Both the position numbers and the translations under genes were made by a program. Source: an uncultured Verrucomicrobiota bacterium (GTDB taxonomy: Bacteria; Verrucomicrobiota; Verrucomicrobiia; Limisphaerales; UBA9464). Taken from it: a stretch of DNA of 49,906 nt. This document shows positions 16,296 to 26,137 of the stretch, piece by piece (the first letter of the stretch is position 1; each line of letters begins with the position of its first letter). The notes beneath the pieces are model-generated. The model was not told the DNA's origin. It was given only the letters and a program-made list of their open reading frames with translations, and made no database searches. The DNA lies in the NCBI GenBank assembly GCA_903896505.1, contig CAITXU010000257.1, positions 1 to 49,906 of the forward strand. Direction: 5' to 3'.

Positions 16296-16970
16296 CTATG
16301 GCGTAGCGCCGTCGGATTGCGACGGTCCCCGATGGAGGGTCTTGCGGGGTTCGGGCTCCTTGTAGTGGCGCTTGAGTCCGTGGTCCGCCAGGGCGGCAGC
16401 GGGAACGTTCGCGATGAATTCGGCGAAGTTCTTTTCCACTCGGTCCTTCAGTAGCTTCAGCCCGGCCTTGGTTTCCCAAAATTCCTCCTCGAGACTGGTC
16501 AAGGCCCGGGCGGCTTCCTCGGGTGCCATATCATCGCGCCGTGCCAGAATCCAGACCAAGTCGGGGTCGTCGGGCAGGGTGACGGGAAACGGCACATAAA
16601 CCGCCTTGGACTCCTCCTCTTCGACCGTTCCGGGGGGCAGGACCTTCAGGCGGTTGGACACTTTGCGGTCCGGTAGATGAATTTCCACCGCCACCGAGTC
16701 CCCCTTTTCGCTGGGGGCGACAGAGACCTTTTCCGCTCCGAAGGTTTCTTCCAGCCGACCCTTGAACTCGGCGACCGTGGCCGGTTCCAGGTCGGGAAGT
16801 GAGCCCTCGGCGCAATATTTTTCGAACGACTTGACGCTGTTGATCAGTCGCAGTTGGCGGGCGACCTCTTCATAGATCGCCGAGGCCAATCGGGGATCGG
16901 GGGTGGTGGTTGGGAGCACCCGTTCGAGCAGGGCGAGGAAATCAGCGTCGTTCAGTCCTTTAACCTTCAT
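16296..16970 (-). CDS. Hypothetical protein, charged, 224 aa
   Basis: ATG 16970, no signal peptide, no membrane segment. Helical N-terminus (DADFLALLERVLP, IYEEVARQLRLINSVKSFEKYC), then an alternating region (TVAEFKGRLEETFGAEKVSV, DSVAVEIHLP) and a charged C-terminal helix (RALTSLEEEFWETKAGLKLLKDRVEKN split around residue 170). I do not recognise the family; cytoplasmic by inference. The last six codons run into repeat DNA (the CGCTACGCCATAG flank), so the natural C-terminus may have been altered by the repeat. The 63-bp repeat copy 2 and a hairpin lie upstream. Confidence 0.65.
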   Translation of the reverse strand: MKVKGLNDADFLALLERVLPTTTPDPRLASAIYEEVARQLRLINSVKSFEKYCAEGSLPDLEPATVAEFKGRLEETFGAEKVSVAPSEKGDSVAVEIHLPDRKVSNRLKVLPPGTVEEEESKAVYVPFPVTLPDDPDLVWILARRDDMAPEEAARALTSLEEEFWETKAGLKLLKDRVEKNFAEFIANVPAAALADHGLKRHYKEPEPRKTLHRGPSQSDGATP

Positions 16971-17144
16971 GGCAAAATCATCCCCGGGAATCGGGGGCGG
17001 AACCTGTCGCTGGAACCACCCGGGATGGCAAGGTAGGACGAACGGAATATTTTCCGGCCTGACTTCATAGCTGGAGACCTCCGACCCGCGGGCGATGGGT
17101 GCCGCCGAGCCGGAGGCGATCCAGATTACGCCTGCCCTGGGAAC

Positions 17145-17161
17145 GCGGACGTCTCGTCCGC
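17145..17161. repeat. Hairpin GCGGACG-TCT-CGTCCGC
   Basis: Perfect 7-bp stem with a TCT loop. Relatives with changed but still paired stems: 10497-10513, 23438-23454, 41493-41509, 41553-41571. Confidence 0.8.
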
Positions 17162-17185
17162 ACGGCGGTCCGAACCGCGCCCGCC

Positions 17186-17248
17186 CCGCAAGTCCCCAAT
17201 CATTGCGGGGAGCATTACCTCTCCCGTTCTAAAGGCACCTCGGTAGCG
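17186..17248 (+). repeat. 63-bp dispersed repeat, copy 2
   Basis: Gap-free match to 6931-6993, including the AAGTCCC, GATCTAAGG/GTTCTAAAG and GGTACCT/GGCACCT stretches. Confidence 0.7.
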
Positions 17249-17332
17249 AGGCTTCTGCCAAACCAGGAGGCCGTCCTAAAACCAGCGGACCCATCGGGTT
17301 TTTAAGTCACTGTACGTCCGAGGGCGCGAACT

Positions 17333-18187
17333 CTACTCGACAGGCTTCCTGCGGCCCGTATCGATTTTCAACCGGGATTGGCGGTCGGCCAACACCGTGG
17401 CAAAAAACCGAAGTGAATCGGCCAGATGCGCCTCCCAATACGGCCAGGTATGGCCTCCGGGAAATTCCTCATACTGATGCCGGATGCCGGCGGCATCGAG
17501 GTCCCGATGGAGCTTGCGGTTGGCGGGCAATAGGGGGTCTTCCGTGCCGCAATCAAACCGGAAGGGAGGTAGTGGTCCGCGCCCGCCTGTCATTGCCGCC
17601 AGCACGGACTCATCGTCATCTTCGCGGCTCCACTCGCCCCGCGATTCGATGACAAAATCGTCCAGGTCCCGAATGCGGGTGACTGACGAGTGACCCGACA
17701 TTCCGGCGCAGGCCCTTCGGTACTTCGCGCCGATTCGCAGGGCGCCAAAGCCACCCATGCTCAGGCCCGCCAGAAAGATGGGCGGAGCGGACGCCAGGCA
17801 CGGTGCGGCTTGAAGGGCGGCGGCCGGAACTTCATCAATGATCCACCGTTCATAGTCCGCCTCGTCATGCGGGACATAACCTGAACCATCCCCCCAGAGC
17901 CCGTCGCTGGGCATCGCCAGAACCATGGGTGGAATCTCCCCGGCGGCGATGAGGGCGGAGGCGATACGATGGGCACCCCCCTTCCAGGCCCATCCCCAGT
18001 GCGATCCGTAAACACCGTGCAAGAGGATCACCAGTGGAACCGTTCGGTCGCCCTTCGGGCCCTCCGGAATCCAGACGGTCAGGTCGGCTCGCCGCCTCAG
18101 CGAAGGGCTCTTGACGGTCACCAACCGCAAGCCGTCCCGCTCGAATCGGGGGTCGGACAGTTCCACGGTGCGAAATGAACCATTCAT
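17333..18187 (-). CDS. Alpha/beta-hydrolase, putative esterase (esterase D family)
   Basis: 284 residues, ATG start. Catalytic elements are visible: nucleophile elbow GLSMGGFGAL (S143), acid in CGTEDPLL (D217), histidine in GGHTWPYW (H246), oxyanion region VILLHGVYGSHWGW. The shape matches the putative-esterase family that includes S-formylglutathione hydrolases and feruloyl esterases. No signal peptide is evident, so it is probably cytoplasmic. It follows an alcohol dehydrogenase by 15 bp on the same strand, so the two are likely one transcript. An FrmA/FrmB-like formaldehyde route is a possible reading, but sequence alone does not establish it. Confidence 0.87.
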   Translation of the reverse strand: MNGSFRTVELSDPRFERDGLRLVTVKSPSLRRRADLTVWIPEGPKGDRTVPLVILLHGVYGSHWGWAWKGGAHRIASALIAAGEIPPMVLAMPSDGLWGDGSGYVPHDEADYERWIIDEVPAAALQAAPCLASAPPIFLAGLSMGGFGALRIGAKYRRACAGMSGHSSVTRIRDLDDFVIESRGEWSREDDDESVLAAMTGGRGPLPPFRFDCGTEDPLLPANRKLHRDLDAAGIRHQYEEFPGGHTWPYWEAHLADSLRFFATVLADRQSRLKIDTGRRKPVE

Positions 18188-18202
18188 GGGGTCGGGAGAG
18201 AG

Positions 18203-19309
18203 CTAATCGAAGAGAATGACGCCCTTGGCATTTCGCCCCTCCATCATGTCGTCGAGGGCTGCGGCCAGGTCCGGCAAGCGATACGTACGGGTGACCAATT
18301 CGTCGAGCCTCAATTCGCCCCGCTGATAATGGCCAAAAATGCGGGGGAAATCCCGGGACGGGTGACAACCGCCGTAGAGCGGGGTCAGGTAGGTCTTGTT
18401 CCACATGAACAGGGGCATTTCGACGGTGACCGGATCATTGATGCCGCTGACCTGCAGGGCCATTCCGCCATCGCGGACCAGTCGCAGCGGTGCGAAGGCC
18501 AGGCGGGGGATGCTGGTGGCCTCAAAGGCGAAATCAACACCCCGTCCTCCGGTCCAATCCCGGACCTTCCGTGCCACCCGTTGAAGGTCTGCATCATCGG
18601 GCGAAACCTGAAGGACATGAGTGGCACCGAACTCGCGAGCCCGGTCGAGACTACCGGGCCGTTGGTCAATGGCCACGATCAGACCACAGCGGGCGAGACG
18701 GGCGGCCTGGATGACGTTCAACCCCACTCCACCGCAGCCAATGACGGCAATGCTCGTTCCAGGATCGGGTCGGGCCACGTTGATGACCGATCCGAAGCCG
18801 GTCATCACCCCGCACCCGACGATGGCGGCACTTGAATAGGGAATGGCGGGGTCGATGGTCGTCACGGCGGCCTCCCGGACCAGGGTGCATTCGGAAAGGG
18901 TACCAATGTTGAAGGACCGGTCGATCGGGTGGGAACGCCACAAGGTGCCGGACGGTCGGGCATGTCCTTCCGAACGCTGCAAGACATGCGCAGGGCGGCT
19001 CGATTCACAGAGGACCTGTGATCCCCGGGAGCATTGGAAACAGACGCCGCACGGAATGGCCCAGTTCAAGACGACCGAATCGCCCGGACGCACCGTGGTC
19101 ACCCGGGGCCCAACCGCCTGCACCACACCGGCCCCTTCATGCCCCATGACCAGGGGGCGGCCCCACCGAAGCGACGCGTGATCGGTGTGACAAATGCCCG
19201 AGGCCTTTAGCTGGACGAGGACTTCATCTCCCTCTGGAGCGGCGACGTCGATTTCGTCGAGCTGAAACTGGCCGTGGCCGTCAGCCACGGCCGCCTGGCA
19301 TCGAATCAT
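18203..19309 (-). CDS. Zinc-dependent alcohol dehydrogenase (MDR superfamily)
   Basis: 368 residues, ATG start. Catalytic-zinc ligands C40 (GICHTDH), H57-E58 (MGHEGAGVV) and a later cysteine (AAIVGCGVMTGFG); structural-zinc set C87, C90, C93, C101 (CGVCFQCSRGSQVLC). The nucleotide-binding glycine loop is VIGCGGVGLNVIQAARLA, followed by an aspartate (VAIDQRPGS), which favours NAD(H). Overall layout is that of class III/NAD-dependent alcohol dehydrogenases. It lies 15 bp upstream of the esterase in transcription order and 24 bp from the end of thiC, so a thiC-adh-esterase transcript is possible. The substrate is uncertain; formaldehyde adducts or primary alcohols are candidates. Confidence 0.9.
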   Translation of the reverse strand: MIRCQAAVADGHGQFQLDEIDVAAPEGDEVLVQLKASGICHTDHASLRWGRPLVMGHEGAGVVQAVGPRVTTVRPGDSVVLNWAIPCGVCFQCSRGSQVLCESSRPAHVLQRSEGHARPSGTLWRSHPIDRSFNIGTLSECTLVREAAVTTIDPAIPYSSAAIVGCGVMTGFGSVINVARPDPGTSIAVIGCGGVGLNVIQAARLARCGLIVAIDQRPGSLDRAREFGATHVLQVSPDDADLQRVARKVRDWTGGRGVDFAFEATSIPRLAFAPLRLVRDGGMALQVSGINDPVTVEMPLFMWNKTYLTPLYGGCHPSRDFPRIFGHYQRGELRLDELVTRTYRLPDLAAALDDMMEGRNAKGVILFD

Positions 19310-19333
19310 GTGGGGAACGCCGGAGGGGATGGT

Positions 19334-21600
<2,267 letters not shown>

Positions 21601-21702
21601 CGGGGGTTTCCCTTCGCCGGCATGACCCGGAGCAGGTTCAAAGGGTCATCCAGTATGCTGGAACTCTCAGCCGTGCGACAACGGCTCCCCGTAACACCCC
21701 CA
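21601..21702 (-). promoter_or_regulatory. TPP riboswitch (THI element) controlling thiC
   Basis: On the minus strand the conserved core is present: GGGGTG closing stem, CTGAGAG, then ACCCTTTGAACCTG, CCGGGTCATGCCGGCG and GAAGGGA, ending in ACCCCC, which pairs with the first stem. Binds thiamin pyrophosphate and is expected to lower thiC expression. Whether it acts on transcription or translation is unclear, because thiC begins over 300 nt downstream. Confidence 0.96.
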
Positions 21703-21729
21703 TAATGAACCGAATGAGCCGGGGGTCAA
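21702..21729 (-). promoter_or_regulatory. Probable sigma70 promoter of the riboswitch-thiC transcript
   Basis: Minus strand TTGACC (21729-21724), 16-bp spacer, CATTAT (21707-21702). It lies just upstream of the THI element, where the start site would be expected. Confidence 0.6.
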
Positions 21730-22344
21730 GTCTGGTGGCAGAAGGGACGTCGGCCGAATGGTGGACGTCCACTTTCCAAACGTCGACGGACGCCAACTTA
21801 TTTGCCGTCGCTACACCCAACCCGAAAACGAGGAGAAAATGTTGCTCGCTCAGTTGTGATGGATTCTCCCTCCACAGCCACCACCTCACATCACCTCAGC
21901 CGGAAAACATCGTTCAATACTAGCCTTGGTGCAGACCTTTTGAGTCGCCACTCTCGTTTTAAACCAGTTACCAAGGGAATCTACTCCAGTTGCGAAAGTC
22001 GGATTAGTTGGATCGCTTTCCTGCTTTGCGCCGCAGACCACCCAAATCTCATCGCATTGAGCCTTACACCGAAGGACGCGTAACGTCTTGTCTCGGAATT
22101 CGTAAGAAGCATTTCCATGTTCAACCAACAGTTGTTAAATTGTCGTTTTACGAACACAAGTTCTGATTTTAATTGATCATAACGAGTTTTCTTCAAAAAA
22201 GCAGGACATCCCAAGCACAGGCTCTTCGGTTGTCCGGTTGTTCATCGGTTCAAAATAGTAACGATGTTTGAGCGAACACGCGAAAACAAAATTGATTGAA
22301 TGATTTGACCAAGTTGGCAATTCGGCTAGCCTATTCCGGAAGAG
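21730..22344. other. A+T-richer stretch without a recognised gene
   Basis: From about 21770 the base composition becomes visibly more A+T-rich than the neighbours. Short minus-strand frames (such as 21981-22214 and 21886-22128) overlap each other and match no family I know. This is the left edge of the accessory stretch that runs to about 26039. Confidence 0.5.
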
Positions 22345-22417
22345 TGCGGCAGGCGGGATTTGAACCCGCACTGGGAGTTTAGTGGACACCAGCTCTATCC
22401 AATTGAGCTACTGCCGC
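22345..22417 (-). tRNA. tRNA-like gene with abnormal anticodon arm (possible tRNA pseudogene)
   Basis: 73 nt, minus strand, no encoded CCA. Acceptor GCGGCAG/CTGCCGC, D arm GCTC-AATTGGATA-GAGC and T arm GCGGG-TTCAAAT-CCCGC are perfect. The anticodon arm is GGTGT-CCACTAA-ACTCC: one U-U mismatch, C instead of the near-universal U at position 33, and a nominal ACU anticodon. ACU would mean serine, but serine tRNAs have a long variable arm, whereas this has four nucleotides. Either a decaying tRNA or one with a non-canonical role. It sits inside the A+T-rich stretch. Confidence 0.75.
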
Positions 22418-22434
22418 GTTTGCTTATTGCCTCG

Positions 22435-22481
22435 ACCGGCTTAAGTGGTTCATCCGCCAAGATTGGGCCACTTAGGCCGGT
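22435..22481. terminator. Inverted repeat, possible terminator of the 22560-22970 gene
   Basis: Arms ACCGGCTTAAGTGG (22435-22448) and CCACTTAGGCCGGT (22468-22481) pair with one mismatch around a 19-nt loop. It lies between the small minus-strand gene and the tRNA-like sequence. No T-run follows, so intrinsic termination is uncertain. Confidence 0.4.
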
Positions 22482-22559
22482 TACTTCTTCATCGCCCAAG
22501 TTTCGGCGTCACTTCGGCGCGTGACTCTTCTTTTCATATTCGTTTCGAATTCGGAGGAA

Positions 22560-22970
22560 TCATTTCCTCCGATAAAGAGTCGGGCGACGCCCTTCGCCTT
22601 GCTGGACAATTTCCAGTTTTCCGATCATGCAAAGCATATGGATTTGAAGACGAGCGGAACCTTTTGCGACACCCTTGGATTCTGCAAGCTCGTAGGCTTG
22701 AGGGGTTGTAAACTCCTGCGGCAAAAACTCATACCAATCCTCCGCCGATTCACTCAAGGTAACCGGGAGTGATGACTGCCGTTGTGGTTCTTGATAAGTT
22801 TCAGCCTTGGACTCCTCAACCACCGGTTCAAACTGCCCGTTTACTGCAACATGGGGTTGTTGCGGTTCGATTGCGGCAATCGCAGCGCGAACCCCCGCCA
22901 GAGCAATCGCCAGCCCCCGCTCTTGCTCTTTCAACCCCACAAGATTTGATGTGTCAATTTCGATTTTCAT
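22560..22970 (-). CDS. Small hypothetical protein with C-terminal winged-helix-like region
   Basis: 136 residues, ATG start. An N-terminal helix (EQERGLAIALAGVRAAIAAI) is followed by a low-complexity, Q/E/S-rich linker (about 40-80). The C-terminal 50 residues read as a small HTH or winged helix (FTTPQAYELAESKGVAKGSA, LQIHMLCMIGKLEIVQQGEG, RRPTLYRRK). This resembles DNA-binding accessory proteins of mobile regions, but I do not recognise a family. It lies in the accessory stretch next to the tRNA-like sequence. Confidence 0.6.
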   Translation of the reverse strand: MKIEIDTSNLVGLKEQERGLAIALAGVRAAIAAIEPQQPHVAVNGQFEPVVEESKAETYQEPQRQSSLPVTLSESAEDWYEFLPQEFTTPQAYELAESKGVAKGSARLQIHMLCMIGKLEIVQQGEGRRPTLYRRK

Positions 22971-23103
22971 GGTTTAAGCCCCGATTACTGCGCTATGGGT
23001 AGCAGGCTTAACGATAGCTGTCAAACACAAATCAACCACCCCAGCGTGCTTTTTATAAAATGAAAAACGCAAAAATGAATTCAATTTAAAATCGCAACAC
23101 ATC

Positions 23104-23247
23104 CTACCTTTTTCGATCTGCGATGTTGACAATTTCGCTTCCAAGTTCCGGAATCACCTTTCTTGCTCTGGCTTTACCACCTTTTGTTCCACCCAGCTTA
23201 CCAAGAGCAACAGCGACAGGGTTTTATCCCATTTGGCGATGGGCCAT
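23104..23247 (-). pseudogene. Remnant of a small lysine/alanine-rich 'ALGKLGGxKGGKARA' protein
   Basis: Minus-strand translation from ATG 23247 gives MAHRQMG, a TAA stop, then NPVAVALGKLGGTKGGKARA and RKVIPELGSEIV before TAG at 23106-23104. The central motif is characteristic of a widespread small-protein family (alanine/glycine/lysine-rich, histone-H1-like look). The in-frame stop and missing N-terminal half mark a relic. Confidence 0.7.
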
Positions 23248-23437
23248 CGCATTCGGAGAGCCAACAATCGCACTTGATCTAAAGTTCTCCTTGGAGACTC
23301 CGACGAGGTTCCCTGAGATCGGATTTCGCGCTTGCAGGGATAAAGAGACATTCCGTTCCTGTTTCCGCGGCGTTGCCCTGGCGTGTCTCATTCAAGGGCC
23401 GTTCTGACCTATCCCCTTGTCGGTCTTTCCTAAGAAC

Positions 23438-23454
23438 GCGGACTTCTCGTCCGC
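23438..23454. repeat. Hairpin GCGGAC-TTCTC-GTCCGC
   Basis: 6-bp stem, same family as 17145-17161, with the same GAAC sequence before the left arm. Confidence 0.7.
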
Positions 23455-23581
23455 ATACCTCGTTGTTCTTGCCCTACCCTCCTATTCTCGAAACCGCATT
23501 TGCGGGATACTGGTCTGTGAACCAGACCCAGAAGCCAAGGACAAATTGAACTTTCAACCAGAGGAAGGCAATCTCTCGACC

Positions 23582-23854
23582 ATGCCCGTCACGCTGGAGC
23601 AAATCATTGAGGAAACGCGCTTCTGGTCTCCTGAGAAAGTAGGTGAGGTGGTTATCCGGCTCACCGATGAGCTGAATCCATTCGATTCCGGGATGAATGA
23701 TTCCTGGAAGGCGGAAATACGCCGTCGATTGGCTGAGGTCGAGAGCAGTACGGCACAGCCGGAGGAAGGCGACGGCGTCTCCTTACGAATCAGCCCAATA
23801 GTCGGCCGGTGCTCTTTGTTGACCAATCCGACCGCGCTCTCGTCATCGCAGTGA
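23582..23854 (+). CDS. Addiction-module antitoxin (TIGR02574-like), C-terminally altered
   Basis: 90 residues from ATG 23582. The sequence VTLEQIIEETRFWSPEKVGE, VVIRLTDELNPF and WKAEIRRRLAEVESSTAQPE follows the standard pattern of the small addiction-module antitoxins that pair with RelE/ParE toxins. After about residue 76 the frame runs out of phase into a toxin-like remnant (CSLLTNPTALSSSQ), so its natural C-terminus has been replaced. Because only the end of the toxin remains, the locus probably has no toxic activity. Lies in the accessory stretch. Confidence 0.75.
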   Translation: MPVTLEQIIEETRFWSPEKVGEVVIRLTDELNPFDSGMNDSWKAEIRRRLAEVESSTAQPEEGDGVSLRISPIVGRCSLLTNPTALSSSQ

Positions 23855-23898
23855 TGCACACGAAGCGGTCGCCCGACTGTCCGCCTTTCTCGGAATGA
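23803..23898 (+). pseudogene. Remnant of a RelE/ParE-family toxin C-terminus
   Basis: In a frame different from the antitoxin, bases 23803-23895 translate to RPVLFVDQSDRALVIAVMHT and KRSPDCPPFSE before TGA at 23896-23898. The AVMHxKRxPD pattern is the typical C-terminal strand and tail of RelE/ParE toxins. The N-terminal two thirds are missing, which indicates a deletion joining antitoxin and toxin ends. Confidence 0.7.
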
Positions 23899-24026
23899 TG
23901 CAGCCCCCAGCCTGACTCGGCAAAAGGGGCAACTGCTGAGCGAACACCACTAAATCCGTATCGGGGACACTCCAATTTTGAATGGCGATCATGGATACGG
24001 GCGGTGAAGTAGACCCGTTCTTTCTG

Positions 24027-24734
24027 TTAGTCTGAATCTTCCAGAAATTCTATCCTACGGCTTTCAAGCTCATCGAAGAACAATTTCAAGCTCGGATTCA
24101 ACGGGGCGACCTCTCGAAGCTTTCCTTTTTGTCGAAATGGTAGGGATACATTGTTGTAGCACTCGAACTTCTTCCTTTCTTCCCGAATTGGTGTCTTATT
24201 ATTTCTCTTTAAAGCCTTGTTGACGGTCGTCAGGCATCCCTTGGTCTTGGCGGCCTTTTTGCTTTCGGAAGTCCACAACGGTAAGAGCCAACATTCCAGC
24301 TCATGGACGCATATCGCGAAAACAAATCGTTTGACGTATTTCTCGAAATCATCGGTACCAATCTCGCGTTTCAAACGGTCGCGGACTCGAACCACGAGTT
24401 CTTCCGGGGAAATTCTCTGGCCGAATTCCGTATGGGGAACACCAAAATTTGTATGCTCGCTACGGTCGGTATCAATTTGGACAATGATGTATTCGCTATA
24501 CGCAAGAGCAGCGCGATGTCTTCCTTCCCTCAGGAAGCGAAAAACATTTTCCCAGGTCCCAAATCTTGTCCACTCTGGATTGCCTTCAATGGTGGCGTCC
24601 GTTAGTGGTTGAATTGGAGTAATTCGGGGCGAATGGCCTTTTTCTTTGAAATAGCCGATAAGAATGTTTTTGAGGACCGCATGGTCGGTCACGCCTTCGC
24701 TGACGATGGCAAAATCATGGGTGTAATCGCTCAT
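24027..24734 (-). CDS. TOPRIM-like protein, partner of the adjacent AAA ATPase
   Basis: 235 residues from ATG 24734, 6 bp downstream of the ATPase stop, so co-translated. Acidic motifs fit a TOPRIM-type metal site: FAIVSEGVTDHAVLK (E13, D17), EYIIVQIDTDRSEH (D88, D90) and ICVHELECWLLP (E145, E147). The last resembles the ExxWLL element of DUF4276-like proteins. No signal peptide or membrane segment. The C-terminal third is lysine-rich. AAA ATPase plus TOPRIM nuclease pairs (OLD-, RloAB-, PARIS-like) are known anti-phage modules, and this is a plausible relative; family assignment is tentative. The gene is A+T-richer than its surroundings. Confidence 0.72.
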   Translation of the reverse strand: MSDYTHDFAIVSEGVTDHAVLKNILIGYFKEKGHSPRITPIQPLTDATIEGNPEWTRFGTWENVFRFLREGRHRAALAYSEYIIVQIDTDRSEHTNFGVPHTEFGQRISPEELVVRVRDRLKREIGTDDFEKYVKRFVFAICVHELECWLLPLWTSESKKAAKTKGCLTTVNKALKRNNKTPIREERKKFECYNNVSLPFRQKGKLREVAPLNPSLKLFFDELESRRIEFLEDSD

Positions 24735-24740
24735 GGGCGA

Positions 24741-26039
24741 TCAAAAATGTTCCGGTAGTCCGCCAATAAGTCCCGCCAAGAACGCCGTTGAAAGTTTCAT
24801 CGGTGTGGGATTTAGCTTGGGCGGCTTCACGCGATTGACGCCGGTGCATCCGTCCGCATCCCTTTGGACGGTGTACAACTTCTGATCTTCATCGTTCAGA
24901 TTTAGGCCGTCAAGGATGGCCGGGTTGTGCGTGGTGCAAATGACTTGCTTATTAAATGTTTTTGCCAGTTCAACGAGCTGTCGCATAAGAGCCGAGCAGA
25001 GCTTCGGATTCAACGATGTATCGAGATTGTCAATAGCAAAGAACCGAGGAGTGCGCGTGCTCATCACGAGAGCGAAGTAGAACAAGACAAACAGAAAACC
25101 TTCGTTGGCGCTTCGCTGATCAAAAATGGGATGTTCTGGAGTCAACCAGCGGTCCTTGAATTGAAGCTGAGATGGGACAAATCCATTGGATTCTGGAAGA
25201 TAAAAATCTTTAAACCAACCGAACATATCGAGTCGCTGTTTGAGGTCGGCCAAGACCTCCTTTTGTGCAGGTCCGTTGAAGGATTGCAACAAAGCGAAGA
25301 GTCCTTCACCACGAGTCCCCAATGGTTGAATGAATCCTTCAAGGCCGTTACCTCGTAGCCGGGTATTCTCAGGGGCATATATGAGATAATCTGGGAGCCC
25401 TATTTTGGTTGATTCGGTATTCAACCGCGCCTGGCTGCCAAGGTTAAGTCGAGAAATAGCGTCCAGGCGTTTCCAGCCCTCCTCGTCTTGGAGAATTTTC
25501 TGGATATACCCTTTTTTTTTGGAATTGCTTTTGAGATGACTCCCGATTTGGGACCGAAGTATCTCAATCTCCTTGAAAGGTTCTGATAAACACTGCTCGG
25601 ACTCAAAAAAACGCGACACATCTCCTTCATCAATGCGATGCAAAGGAAACCATTGGTGCATCCCATCTTTTTCGGAAGAAATGGCTTCGCAGACTAAAGA
25701 ATCTCCCAGCAAAGCCGAGTCAAAAGTCACTCGTACCTCATTTCGTTTCTCGACTATGTGGCCGTCCACCTCCCGTCCAAGAGCGGAACGCATGAAATCG
25801 GGTTCAGTCACCCGAATTCCGCGCGCAAACAAAACATCGTTGTCGAGTTTGTTGCCTGCTATCGCTCCAGCGAAACCTATCGCCTCCAAAATGTTGCTCT
25901 TGCCGCTACCATTCTCACCAATAAGCACCGTCACCCGACCCAGCTTCATTTTCAGGTCGGCAATGCTTTTGAAATTCTCGATGCGGATTTTGGATATCAC
26001 TGTGGGGTCGGGACGAGACAATCCCCGCTGAGCCGACAT
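24741..26039 (-). CDS. AAA/SMC-like ATPase of a putative defence cassette
   Basis: 432 residues from ATG 26039; the frame to 26108 adds a non-conserved leader. N-terminal strand ISKIRIENFKSIADLKMKL and Walker A GENGSGKS (41-48) are typical of OLD/RecF-like ATPases. A C-terminal signature-like segment (SANEGFLFVLFYFALVMS), Walker B-like RFFAIDNLDTSLNPKL and the H-loop VICTTHNPAILDGLNL follow. The Walker B glutamate is replaced by asparagine (DN instead of DE), a pattern I associate with this subgroup. The central 200 residues are predicted mixed helix/strand with no coiled-coil arms. Directly coupled to the TOPRIM-like gene, suggesting an ATP-gated effector complex. Confidence 0.85.
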   Translation of the reverse strand: MSAQRGLSRPDPTVISKIRIENFKSIADLKMKLGRVTVLIGENGSGKSNILEAIGFAGAIAGNKLDNDVLFARGIRVTEPDFMRSALGREVDGHIVEKRNEVRVTFDSALLGDSLVCEAISSEKDGMHQWFPLHRIDEGDVSRFFESEQCLSEPFKEIEILRSQIGSHLKSNSKKKGYIQKILQDEEGWKRLDAISRLNLGSQARLNTESTKIGLPDYLIYAPENTRLRGNGLEGFIQPLGTRGEGLFALLQSFNGPAQKEVLADLKQRLDMFGWFKDFYLPESNGFVPSQLQFKDRWLTPEHPIFDQRSANEGFLFVLFYFALVMSTRTPRFFAIDNLDTSLNPKLCSALMRQLVELAKTFNKQVICTTHNPAILDGLNLNDEDQKLYTVQRDADGCTGVNRVKPPKLNPTPMKLSTAFLAGLIGGLPEHF

Positions 26040-26137
26040 GAGCAAGTCTGTCTGCGAGGATACATTTAGACAAGGACCAATGGAATGGCTTGGCTGAGCT
26101 CTTTGCAAGTTTGCACCATCCGACTTGGTCGCGTAGC

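Larger units (their letters stand above)
16971..17332. other. Spacer with hairpin and second 63-bp repeat
   Basis: No gene recognised. Hairpin GCGGACG-TCT-CGTCCGC at 17145-17161 and the 63-bp repeat at 17186-17248, whose first part can itself fold (CCCGCAA ... TTGCGGG). Confidence 0.6.
22971..23581. other. Degenerate accessory stretch
   Basis: Contains a pseudogene remnant on the minus strand (23104-23247) and a hairpin GCGGAC-TTCTC-GTCCGC at 23438-23454. Otherwise no gene was recognised. The plus-strand frame beginning 23417 is only the non-conserved extension of the antitoxin gene. Confidence 0.55.

Noticed and set aside
21638..21889. Minus-strand frame of 83 codons
   Set aside because: Its C-terminal third is the TPP riboswitch itself, so it is not a credible protein.
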